A DNA stretch of 64,000 nucleotides, taken from assembly GCA_020161935.1 (NCBI GenBank), contig JAIUNI010000003.1:372001-436000 (forward strand). Reading direction: 5' to 3'. The notes under the pieces were generated by a model. That model was given only the letters and a program-made list of their open reading frames with translations, had not been told where the DNA came from and did not search any database. A program made the position numbers and the translations under genes. Positions 55,207-64,000 of this stretch are shown one piece after another (position 1 is the first letter of the stretch; each line of letters starts with the position of its first letter). The stretch comes from Chloroflexota bacterium (GTDB lineage: Bacteria > Chloroflexota > Anaerolineae > Aggregatilineales > Phototrophicaceae).

Positions 55207-55998
55207 CTATGCCGTTGGCGCGTTCATGGCTTCGCTCAGGCGGATGATTTTGTTACACGCCTCGTTGAGGGTTTTGAGGTCGTCCTGCGAGGTAATCAAC
55301 ATCCCCGTCAGGTGGCTGACCTTATTGCGGATGTCGGCGAAGTCAAGCTGGCTGTCGGCGTGGCTGCGGGATTTGAGACCCAGAGACTTTCGCAGCCCTT
55401 CGTGTTTGGCGACGATGGTCATCAGGTCGGCGAGGTACAGGTAATAGAAAAGGGTGAGGCCGATGTCACCGGCGTTGGCTTTGGCGTGTTCGGCACGTAT
55501 TTTGGTAATGTTATCGGGCGACAGCAGCCGTTCCAAAATGGCTTCATCTTCGCCCAACATGTTCCTGACGAGGACGGCAAGCTCGGCTTCAAATTGGGCG
55601 GTGAGCAGGTAGATGCTGGCGCGGGCGGGGACTTTGTTCAGGTCAGCCGGGGCGACGAGGCCGATGATCCTGCTGGATTGCAGGACGAGAAACACACGGT
55701 CGGACTTTTCGGCAAAGAGTTCGATGAGGTGCAAGATGGGTGTATCCGCAGCGATGAGCCAGTCGGCGGTGAGCGGTAGGATTTCGGCGATGGTGAGGTC
55801 TTCACGGCGGGCGATGGCTGTGATCCGGCTGCCCTCGCGAACGGGCAGATAGGTGACGCGATCTTTCCGCGCGTGTTCCAGAACGGCTTCCTGCTGGCCG
55901 TCATTCGACAGGCAGTATAACTTGTCGAACGAGGTGGTGATTTCGCGGACGGTGTAGCCGATGCTGCGGTTGAGGGTTTGGTTGTTGGTCAGGGACAT
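55207..55998 (-). CDS. CBS-pair protein with C-terminal HEPN-like domain
   Basis: 263 residues from the ATG at 55998. Residues 10-125 form two CBS motifs (RVTYLPVREGSRITAIARRE and RVFLVLQSSRIIGLVAPADL), which sense adenine nucleotides. Residues 130-260 are helical and contain R224-N225-K-V-S-H229 in ADIRNKVSHL. This RNxxxH pattern is the catalytic motif of HEPN ribonucleases. The start lies 10 nt after the VapC stop, so it may be cotranscribed with VapBC. The HEPN call is from the motif and helical context only. Confidence 0.75.
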   Translation of the reverse strand: MSLTNNQTLNRSIGYTVREITTSFDKLYCLSNDGQQEAVLEHARKDRVTYLPVREGSRITAIARREDLTIAEILPLTADWLIAADTPILHLIELFAEKSDRVFLVLQSSRIIGLVAPADLNKVPARASIYLLTAQFEAELAVLVRNMLGEDEAILERLLSPDNITKIRAEHAKANAGDIGLTLFYYLYLADLMTIVAKHEGLRKSLGLKSRSHADSQLDFADIRNKVSHLTGMLITSQDDLKTLNEACNKIIRLSEAMNAPTA

Positions 55999-56008
55999 TG
56001 GGAATATT

Positions 56009-56392
56009 TTAATAAGGGACTTGTACCAATACACTTGGTAACAAACTCAGATCACGGACGTTGCGAGAAACCACAGGTAATCCAAGCCGAATAGCGCTAG
56101 CAGCAATATAACAATCGAATATTTCAAGTTGGTGACTCAGGTTAAATCTCTCGAATTGTTCCATCGCCCACTGCGAATCCCGGGCATCGGGGAAGATGAG
56201 TTGAAAGGGACGCAGCATCCGGTCGATTTTCTCAACCTCTGCCTTATTTCGAGCGCCAAGCATCAGCTCAATTCGGGTAATTGAAGATACACCAAATTGT
56301 AAATGCTGACTGTTCAGCCACGCTATTGCGGATGAATAATGACGCGCAATATCAATAAAAATATTCGTATCTAATAGACCGTCGAGCGTCAT
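56009..56392 (-). CDS. vapC: VapC-type PIN-domain toxin
   Basis: 127 residues. PIN ribonuclease acidic residues D8 (LLDTNIFID), E42 (RIELML) and D93 (IFDCYIAASA) are present. It would cleave RNA when freed from its antitoxin. The ATG overlaps the antitoxin stop by 4 nt. Length is normal for the family. Confidence 0.88.
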   Translation of the reverse strand: MTLDGLLDTNIFIDIARHYSSAIAWLNSQHLQFGVSSITRIELMLGARNKAEVEKIDRMLRPFQLIFPDARDSQWAMEQFERFNLSHQLEIFDCYIAASAIRLGLPVVSRNVRDLSLLPSVLVQVPY

Positions 56393-56637
56393 GTGTCACG
56401 CTGTGGGCGGCTAGCACGTTGGCGCAGGTGGCGAGCGTATTCAATACTGTCCCCTAAATCGTCGCGGTCAGCCCACATGCCAACAAAATCAGATGCGAGG
56501 ATTTGTTCCGATGTAATCGCACTTGGAACTTCCGAGCGGATTTCAATTTCCACGGGGCCGGGTGGCAAATCGACAACTGTATCAACTTGTAACTGGCCTT
56601 TATCATCAATCACACCACGCAAGATAATGTTACCCAT
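56389..56637 (-). CDS. vapB: VapB-like antitoxin
   Basis: 82 residues. The N-terminal part (NIILRGVIDDKGQLQVD, LPPGPVEIEIR) is beta-rich. The C-terminal part is acidic then basic, to wrap the toxin. Position and 4-nt overlap with the PIN gene define it. A GAAAGGGG ribosome site precedes the ATG. Confidence 0.75.
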   Translation of the reverse strand: MGNIILRGVIDDKGQLQVDTVVDLPPGPVEIEIRSEVPSAITSEQILASDFVGMWADRDDLGDSIEYARHLRQRASRPQRDT

Positions 56638-56673
56638 ACAACCCCTTTCACTGAAAAGGATTATAGCACCTTT

Positions 56674-57732
56674 TCACCCCACCCGCTTACCGCGCCGGCG
56701 CTGCCATGTGCCGACGATACCCTGCGGGAAGATGATGACAGTGATCATAAAGATGCCGCCGAGGATCAGTTCCCACACATCCGCGATACGAATGCTCAAG
56801 CTGCCAATAGTGATGACCGACTCGCGCAAAATGGTGTCGAGCAGGTGCAAGCCGCTCGCGCCGACCACTGGCCCCGTGAACGTGCCGATGCCGCCGATGA
56901 TGGTCATGAGCAGCGGGTTGACCGTATTGCTGATGCCGAGCAGTTCTGGCCCGACTTTCTTGTTGAGCAGGATTTGAAGCATTCCGGCGAGGGCCGCGAT
57001 CATCCCCGCGAGGATGATGGCGATCAACTTATAGCGCAGGGTGTTGTAGCCGATGGCTTGGGCGCGGTCTTCGTTTTCGCGGACGGCCTTGAACACTGCC
57101 CCCGTTGGTGAGTTCATCAGCCGCCGGATAAACAGGAACACCGCGACGAAAAAGGCCAGCGCGACATAATAGAACGTCAGGCGGCTCTGGGCAGGATCGA
57201 GCCATATAGGCAGCTCAGTAATCGGGAAGCCGTCCTCCGCGCGGGTGAGCGGCAAGCGACCGAAGTAGATGAAGAACATCTCGGCAATCGCCAGTGTGAA
57301 GATGGCAAAGTAAACCCCACTGAGGCGCAGTGAAACGAGGCCGACCAGCAAACCGACCACGCCGCAGACGGCGACCCCCGCCAGCACGCCGACGACCAGC
57401 GCTACCCCCGTATCCATCGCGACGTATTCCAGCGCCAAGCCGAGGATATACCCGCCGAGGCCGAAGAACAGCGCGTGACCGAAAGACACCACGCCCGTGA
57501 AGCCGAACATCAGGTTATAGCTCATCGCCAAGATCGACAGGATGAACAGTTCGATAAGTACCGCCTGCCAGCGCACCGACTCGCCACGCATAATCATCCG
57601 GTCGCCGCGCGGGACACCGTTCGGGCTGGAGCCGGTGATCGCGCCGACGATGAACGGGAAGGCGATCAAGCCGATGAGGATCAGCGCGTAAAGCCAGTTT
57701 TCGCGCAGGGTACGCTTCAATGTTTGCCCCAT
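56674..57732 (-). CDS. livM: LivM-type branched-chain ABC permease
   Basis: 352 residues from the ATG at 57732; a longer frame through livH sequence is not real. About nine helices with NLMFGFTGVVSFGHALFFG and the family's ENEDRAQAIGYNTLRYKL loop. Pairs with LivH. Starts 3 nt after the livH stop. Confidence 0.93.
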   Translation of the reverse strand: MGQTLKRTLRENWLYALILIGLIAFPFIVGAITGSSPNGVPRGDRMIMRGESVRWQAVLIELFILSILAMSYNLMFGFTGVVSFGHALFFGLGGYILGLALEYVAMDTGVALVVGVLAGVAVCGVVGLLVGLVSLRLSGVYFAIFTLAIAEMFFIYFGRLPLTRAEDGFPITELPIWLDPAQSRLTFYYVALAFFVAVFLFIRRLMNSPTGAVFKAVRENEDRAQAIGYNTLRYKLIAIILAGMIAALAGMLQILLNKKVGPELLGISNTVNPLLMTIIGGIGTFTGPVVGASGLHLLDTILRESVITIGSLSIRIADVWELILGGIFMITVIIFPQGIVGTWQRRRGKRVG

Positions 57733-57734
57733 TG

Positions 57735-58742
57735 CTACCTCGTGCTTCCGAATAGGCCGCTGGGGCGCAGGAGTAAGATCAGGATGAGGACGAGCATGGG
57801 CGTGATGCTGGGCAGGACGGACAGCGAGGTGCCGATAGTCGCGTCCTGCGCCACCGCTATCGCCAATCCCACCATCAGGCTGCCGACCGCGCTGCCCTCG
57901 TAGCTGCCCATGCCGCCGAGGACGACGACCGCTACCGCTTGCAGCAGGAAGGCATCCGCCAGCGAGGACGACGCGCCGAGGAAGGGCGCAGCCACCGCGC
58001 CACCGAGGGCAGCGACCGCACAGCCGAGCGTGAATACCAGTGTGAACACCGCCCGCACGTTGATGCCCAGCGCCTCGACCATCGTGCTGTCCTCGACACC
58101 CGCACGGATGATGATGCCGATGCGGGTGCGACGGAGCAGCAAGGCGATGCCGATGATAAGCAGGAAGCCCATGCCGATGATGAATAAGCGGTAGACGCTG
58201 AACGCCTGCCCGAACAATTCGAAGGTTTGTGTGCGGAGGCCAAAGACTTCCGTCCAACTGTAAGGGGTGGTCGTCCAGATGGCTTTGATCGCTTCCGTCA
58301 GGACGAGCGCCACGCCGAAGGTCAGCACCAGTTGGAAAACCGGACGCGAATATAACCGCCGCAGCAAGCCGCGTTCGAGCACCACGCCCAACACGCCGCC
58401 GACCAGTACCGCGCCGATCAGCGCCAGCGGGAAGCGCACGTTCGGGTTGGGGATGGTTTGCGTGAGGTCAACCACGCCGCCGGCATGTTGAATGTCGTAG
58501 GCGACGTACGCACCGAGCATGAAGTACGTCCCTTGCGCGAGGTTGAGGATGTCCATCAAGCCGAAAATAATAGAGAGGCCGGAAGCCACCAAGAACAGCA
58601 GCATCCCTTGAAACAAGCCGGAAAGCACGGTGATGCCGAAGTTGCCGAGGTTCCCGCCCGACCGCACGAAGGTGAACAGCAGCAAGCCGCAAAAGATGAC
58701 CGCGATGGCGACGGTTGAACTCCGCCGAATAGTGCTTGTCAT
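57735..58742 (-). CDS. livH: LivH-type branched-chain ABC permease
   Basis: 335 residues, eight or nine helices, with GLMDILNLAQGTYFMLGAY and GVEDSTMVEALGINV typical of LivH. The start overlaps the livF stop by 4 nt. Forms the pore with LivM. Confidence 0.93.
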   Translation of the reverse strand: MTSTIRRSSTVAIAVIFCGLLLFTFVRSGGNLGNFGITVLSGLFQGMLLFLVASGLSIIFGLMDILNLAQGTYFMLGAYVAYDIQHAGGVVDLTQTIPNPNVRFPLALIGAVLVGGVLGVVLERGLLRRLYSRPVFQLVLTFGVALVLTEAIKAIWTTTPYSWTEVFGLRTQTFELFGQAFSVYRLFIIGMGFLLIIGIALLLRRTRIGIIIRAGVEDSTMVEALGINVRAVFTLVFTLGCAVAALGGAVAAPFLGASSSLADAFLLQAVAVVVLGGMGSYEGSAVGSLMVGLAIAVAQDATIGTSLSVLPSITPMLVLILILLLRPSGLFGSTR

Positions 58743-59464
58743 TGGGGCTGCGCTCCTTGTTTCGCTACGCCGAGGTAGCGCTGCACAAGCGCCTCGTCTT
58801 TGACCAGATCGGCCATCAGGCCGCTGATGGGGCTTTGTCCGTTGTCAATCATCACATAGCGGTCAGCCAGTTTGCTCGCCATGCGGAAGTTCTGCTCGAC
58901 CAGCAGGATACTCGTGTGGGCGGCAAGCTGGCGAATCGCGTTCATCAAGTGTTCGATAATCACCGGCGCTAAACCCTCGCTCGGTTCGTCGATCAGCAGC
59001 AGGCGGTTATCCGGCACGAGGGCGCGGGCAATCGCCAACATCTGCTGCTGCCCACCGGAGAGGCTGCCACCGGAGAGGTGATACAGCCGCTTGAGGTCGG
59101 GGAACAGCTCAAAGATGAGGTCGGACTTCCGTTCGAGGTCGCCCGATTTACGCTCGGCGATTTGCAGATTCTCGGCGACGCTCAGGTCTTTGAAGATAGC
59201 GCGGTGTTCCGGCACGTAGCCGATGCCGCGGCTGGCGATGGTATACGACCGCTTGCCGACGAGTGACTGCCCTTCAAACGTGATCGTGCCTTTGCTCGGC
59301 GGGGTCATGCCCATGATGCTCTTGAGCGTGGTGGTTTTCCCCGCGCCGTTGCGCCCCAGCAGTACGGTGATGCTGCCCTTCGGCACGCTGACGCTTACGC
59401 CTTCGAGGATGTGGAACTGCCCGATAAAGGTGTGGATGCCCTGCACTTGGAGGATGTCGGTCAT
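58739..59464 (-). CDS. livF: LivF-type ABC ATPase
   Basis: 241 residues. Walker A GRNGAGKTT, signature LSGGQQQMLAIARAL, Walker B LLLIDEPSEGLAP. Drives the Liv transporter with LivG. It follows livG by 3 nt. Confidence 0.94.
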   Translation of the reverse strand: MTDILQVQGIHTFIGQFHILEGVSVSVPKGSITVLLGRNGAGKTTTLKSIMGMTPPSKGTITFEGQSLVGKRSYTIASRGIGYVPEHRAIFKDLSVAENLQIAERKSGDLERKSDLIFELFPDLKRLYHLSGGSLSGGQQQMLAIARALVPDNRLLLIDEPSEGLAPVIIEHLMNAIRQLAAHTSILLVEQNFRMASKLADRYVMIDNGQSPISGLMADLVKDEALVQRYLGVAKQGAQPQ

Positions 59465-59467
59465 CGT

Positions 59468-60247
59468 TTAGGACTCTCCCAACTCGTACAAACCGCCGAG
59501 GTACACATTCTGCACCGTTTTATCAGCGGCAATCGCGGCGGGTGTGCCTTCGGTCAGGACGCGCCCCATACTCATCACCGTAATCCGGTCGGAGATGCCC
59601 ATCACAATATCCATGTTGTGTTCGACCATCACAATCGTCCGGTCGCCGTCGGCGATGATCTCGCCAATAATATTCATCAGTTCCGGCACCTGCTCGGAGG
59701 CCATACCTGCGGTTGGTTCGTCAAGTAATAATAACTGCGCGTTGGAGGCCATCAAGATCGCCAGTTCGAGTTTGCGCTTGCCGCCGTGGGGCAGCACGTT
59801 CGCGGGTGAATCCGCCTGTGCGCTCAAGCCCAGCCGTTCGAGGATCACCAGCGCACGCTCGACATACGTGGTGAGGCTGTCGGTACGCCGCCAGAAGTGG
59901 AAACTCGCGCCCTGTAACGCTTGAATCGCTAGGCGGGTATTTTCGAGGACAGTGAGGTTCGGGAAGATGTTGGTGATCTGGAACGAGCGACCGATGCCCA
60001 AATGCGCCCGCTGGTGAACAGGGAGGCGGGTAATATCGCGCCCGTTGAAGGACACTTCACCCTGCGTCGGTTTATATTTACCAGTGAGCAGGTTGAAGAA
60101 GGTGGTTTTCCCCGCGCCGTTCGGCCCGATGATCGAGTGGGTGCTGCCGCGCTCGATCTGGATGCTGACATCATCGACAGCAACCAGCCCACCAAATACT
60201 TTTCGTAAAGACCGTGTTTCCAGAATAATGTTATTTTGGCTCATCAC
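59468..60247 (-). CDS. livG: LivG-type ABC ATPase
   Basis: 259 residues. Walker A GPNGAGKTT, Walker B LLLLDEPTAGM. The signature reads LPHGGKRKLELA rather than the more usual LSYGQQRRLEIA, a variation within LivG proteins. The typical LivG C-terminal extension (ADKTVQNVYLGG) is present. Confidence 0.93.
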   Translation of the reverse strand: MMSQNNIILETRSLRKVFGGLVAVDDVSIQIERGSTHSIIGPNGAGKTTFFNLLTGKYKPTQGEVSFNGRDITRLPVHQRAHLGIGRSFQITNIFPNLTVLENTRLAIQALQGASFHFWRRTDSLTTYVERALVILERLGLSAQADSPANVLPHGGKRKLELAILMASNAQLLLLDEPTAGMASEQVPELMNIIGEIIADGDRTIVMVEHNMDIVMGISDRITVMSMGRVLTEGTPAAIAADKTVQNVYLGGLYELGES

Positions 60248-60257
60248 ACTTTTATCT

Positions 60258-60475
60258 AAATACGGGCGGTTGTTACGCCGCCCTACAATTCAATTTCCAA
60301 ACCTATTTTGAGAGAGTCTTAAGCGCATTTAAAAAGATCGATTTACTGATGTAAGGATGAAGCGTGCCTCATCCTCATCATAACTTCGCACCTTATTTAT
60401 CAAAGACGCATCACAGACCCTTCTTGTATTGCACCCCTCGCCCTGAGGGAGAGGGGCTGGGGGTGAGGGTTTTAA
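60258..60475. repeat. Palindromic repeats between livJ and livG
   Basis: An inverted-orientation ACGGGCGGTTGTTACGCCGC hairpin ending CCTAC (60,262), a GGATGAAGCGTGCCTCATCC piece and a CCCCTCGCCCTGAGGGAGAG palindrome (60,437). As in the sugar operon, repeats lie between the binding-protein gene and the rest of the transporter. Confidence 0.75.
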
Positions 60476-60509
60476 ACACCTTGTACCCCTACACCACATG
60501 CTCGCTTGC

Positions 60510-61802
60510 TTACCCAGCGGCCTTCAGCGCGTCGAGGAAGGCGGCATCCGCTTCGGTGCGCGACTGCAAATCTTCCGGCAGCAGCACGGGCGGGATAATA
60601 TCGACCGCCGGAACTTCCGCCAACAGTTCATAGAATTTCTGATCCGCGTCGTCAAGATTATCCAGCTTGGCGATGTACATCGGGACGAGCGCCTGATGAT
60701 CCGATGGGCGGATACCATATGTACCCTTCGGCCCTTCGAAGATCATGCCTTCGAGCGCCGGGATCATGGTTTCGGGCAGGGTGTCGCCTTCGGTGGCTTC
60801 CACCGCTTGCACCAGCGCTTGTGCGGTCGCGAACGAGCATTCGCTGAACAGATCCGGTACATCGTCGTAAACGGCTTTATACTGCTCGACCATCCAGTCG
60901 TTGATCTCGTTGGTGGGGAACGAGTAGTGGTACACAATCCACGACACGTTGCCGATGGTGCTGGGGTCGCTGGCCGCCACGATGTCGTTGGAGTTGAATG
61001 CGGCGACGACAGCCATCTTCTCATTCACGCCGAGTTCCGCCAACTGCTGGAACAGCGTCACCGAGCTGTCACCTGCCCAGATCGGGAGAACCGCATTCGC
61101 GCCGGAGTTCAACACCTGCTGAATATAAGGGGTGAAGTTGTTCGTATCCAGCGGGGCGTAGATCGGTTCGCCGTCAAAGACGATGCCGGCAGCGCCGAGT
61201 GTACCCTGTGCAGCGGCGGCGGATGCCTTACCAAAGTCATTATCAATCGCCAGAATGACGAAGTTCTTGCCGATTTCAGCAGTCGCATACGGGGCGAAGG
61301 CGAGGAAGTCCTGAAAGGTGTTGCGGCAGATGCGGAAGGTGTTGACGTTGAAGTTCGCGCCGGTAATGGCGGGCGAGGCTGCGGGGTCAACAAACAGGAT
61401 CACATCCGAGTCGATGGCGACTTGCTGGACACCGGTCATCACACCCGAACTCGGTGCGCCGACGAGGATTTCCGCGCCTTCTTGCTCGATCAGTTCACGC
61501 GCTTGGCTGGCGGCTTTCTCGGCATCGCTGGCGTTATCGCGCACGACGACTTCCACCGGACGGCCGCCGATGGTCACTTCGGCAAGGGCGGCATCTACGT
61601 CGTTGTCATAGTCAGCCGGATTAACACCCGCTGCATACAACAGACCCAACTTAAAACCATATTCTTGCTCGAAGCCGTAGATCGTCAGTGCGCCCGACTG
61701 GTCAACCATCAGGCCGATGACCAGCGGCTCGGCATCCTGCGCGGCCACGCGCCCGATGAGTAAAAAGCAGGACAACAAGACTAAAAGAACCGACTTACGC
61801 AT
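60510..61802 (-). CDS. livJ: LivJ-type substrate-binding protein
   Basis: 430 residues from the ATG at 61802, with GGAGG 6 nt upstream. Signal peptide (MRKSVLLVLLSCFLLIGRVAA), then the type 1 periplasmic-binding fold: IGLMVDQSGALTIYG, VEVVVRDNASDAEKAAS, VGAPSSGVMTG. The ligand may be an amino acid, an amide or an aromatic or short-chain acid; the linked acyl-CoA synthetase favours an acid. Confidence 0.92.
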   Translation of the reverse strand: MRKSVLLVLLSCFLLIGRVAAQDAEPLVIGLMVDQSGALTIYGFEQEYGFKLGLLYAAGVNPADYDNDVDAALAEVTIGGRPVEVVVRDNASDAEKAASQARELIEQEGAEILVGAPSSGVMTGVQQVAIDSDVILFVDPAASPAITGANFNVNTFRICRNTFQDFLAFAPYATAEIGKNFVILAIDNDFGKASAAAAQGTLGAAGIVFDGEPIYAPLDTNNFTPYIQQVLNSGANAVLPIWAGDSSVTLFQQLAELGVNEKMAVVAAFNSNDIVAASDPSTIGNVSWIVYHYSFPTNEINDWMVEQYKAVYDDVPDLFSECSFATAQALVQAVEATEGDTLPETMIPALEGMIFEGPKGTYGIRPSDHQALVPMYIAKLDNLDDADQKFYELLAEVPAVDIIPPVLLPEDLQSRTEADAAFLDALKAAG

Positions 61803-61852
61803 TATTTGCCTCCATACATACAAACTATTTCTTCAAAAATTTGCTTATGCGG

Positions 61853-62237
61853 TTAGGGTGCGATCACCACCGCCTCACCCTCTAAAACCAGAACACCATC
61901 CTGATTGGTACAGGTCGTGCGAAAGGTGGTAATCCGCTTGTCCTCGCGGTATTTGACCACCTCGACCCGCGCTGTGATGGTATCGCCGATGAATACCGGC
62001 GCTTTGAATTTAAATTCCTGCCCCAAGTAGACCGTGCCGGGGCCGGGGAGATCGTTGCCTAAAATCGCCGAGATGATGCCGCCGGTCAGCATCCCGTGGG
62101 CGATGCGCCTGCCAAAGCGTGTACCTGCCGCGTAGCTCTCGTCCAGATGCACGGGGTTCATATCGCCGGTCGCGGCAGCGAAGTTCGACACATCTTCGCT
62201 GGTGATGGTTTTGACCCGTTCGGCGCTGTCACCGATC

Positions 62238-62248
<11 letters not shown>
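61853..62248 (-). CDS. MaoC-like (R)-specific enoyl-CoA hydratase
   Basis: 131 residues, hot-dog fold, with the hydratase site D29 and H34 in ATGDMNPVHLDESYA. It hydrates enoyl-CoA thioesters. The start lies inside the end of the acyl-CoA synthetase gene (11-nt overlap), so the two are coupled. Confidence 0.9.
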
Positions 62249-63779
<1,531 letters not shown>

Positions 63780-63894
63780 AATCTCACCGTTTCGTTTTTT
63801 GAACCTGTATATTCGCGGACGGCATATTGATCGGGAATAATTAAAAAATCGGTATTAGGAGATTAGCGAACGGCATCTGCGTAGCCTGCCGACC

Positions 63895-63945
63895 CTACAT
63901 CTAATCATCTTGTGGTAGGGACGAGATACATCTCGTCCGTCTGAT
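63895..63945. repeat. GTAGGGACGAGA...TCTCGTCC hairpin near the right edge
   Basis: Perfect GGACGAGA/TCTCGTCC arms around TACA. The rest of 63,780-64,000 shows a short GTAGGG-like inverted piece and no gene. Confidence 0.7.
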
Positions 63946-64000
63946 ACCCACTTATCGAATTACTTTATTAACCATCAATATCGCGTCCGTAATTTAATGT

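Noticed and set aside
57733..58257. N-terminal extension of LivM
   Set aside because: Out-of-frame reading of livH; true LivM starts at 57732.
60498..61763. 421-codon plus-strand frame opposite livJ
   Set aside because: Antisense shadow; the minus-strand LivJ has a signal peptide and the binding-protein fold.

Overview
The window looks like chromosomal DNA of a Chloroflexota bacterium, most likely Anaerolineae-like. That placement is an inference from gene content: Thr/Pro-rich lipoproteins, an F420-dependent enzyme family, LivFGHM and sugar ABC transporters, a CtpE-like P-type ATPase and abundant dispersed palindromic repeats. No rRNA or other marker gene confirms it.

Positions 1 to about 21,530 are the right-hand part of an integrative conjugative element (ICE) that continues past the left edge. 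A serine recombinase at its right end abuts, and reads through, a tRNA-Lys(CTT) gene on the opposite strand, the usual geometry of integration at a tRNA 3' end. The minus strand carries a long conjugation operon: a surface protein with a Thr/Pro stalk, two anchored proteins, a VirB6/TrbL-like channel, a pilin-like protein, a PrgI-like protein, VirB4, a small protein, a compact topoisomerase I, two acidic proteins and a ribbon-helix-helix (RHH) protein. Two orphan response regulators lie upstream of it. Facing right is a replication module: RHH protein, DUF3987-type protein, short primase and a 57-residue ORF. The regulatory DNA has two notable features. One is phased 21-22 bp direct repeats at two loci. 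The other is an ungapped 88-bp element present twice. No relaxase or coupling protein is visible; they would be further left.

From 21,600 to 38,500 lie a CtpE-like P-type ATPase, a TauE/SafE permease, an AT-rich gene of unknown function, and a carbohydrate locus. The locus has a DeoR regulator, amidohydrolase, SIS isomerase, sugar-binding protein, two permeases, a GH4 alpha-galactosidase and a glycosidase-like lipoprotein. It has no ABC ATPase of its own. Genes here are separated by arrays of palindromic repeats.

From 38,500 to 54,900 lie ArfB, an F420-type oxidoreductase, an orphan terminase pair embedded in repeats, an FHA protein, a HAD phosphatase with a GT39-like glycosyltransferase, GAPDH, a large beta-propeller/SH3 lipoprotein, a thioesterase and an NTF2-like protein. 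Palindromic repeats lie in frame inside the glycosyltransferase and the small terminase gene.

From 54,900 to the end the minus strand carries an acyl-CoA synthetase, a MaoC hydratase, LivJ and LivGFHM. These are followed by VapBC, a CBS-pair protein with a HEPN-like RNxxxH motif, and a small unknown protein.

Three repeat classes fill the non-ICE intergenic DNA: about 9-nt periodic CGCAAAG/CGCCAAG strings; TGTAGGG-prefixed hairpins whose arms change together; and CCCCTCCC...GGGAGGGG palindromes. I saw none inside the ICE, so the tRNA-Lys also marks a sharp compositional border.
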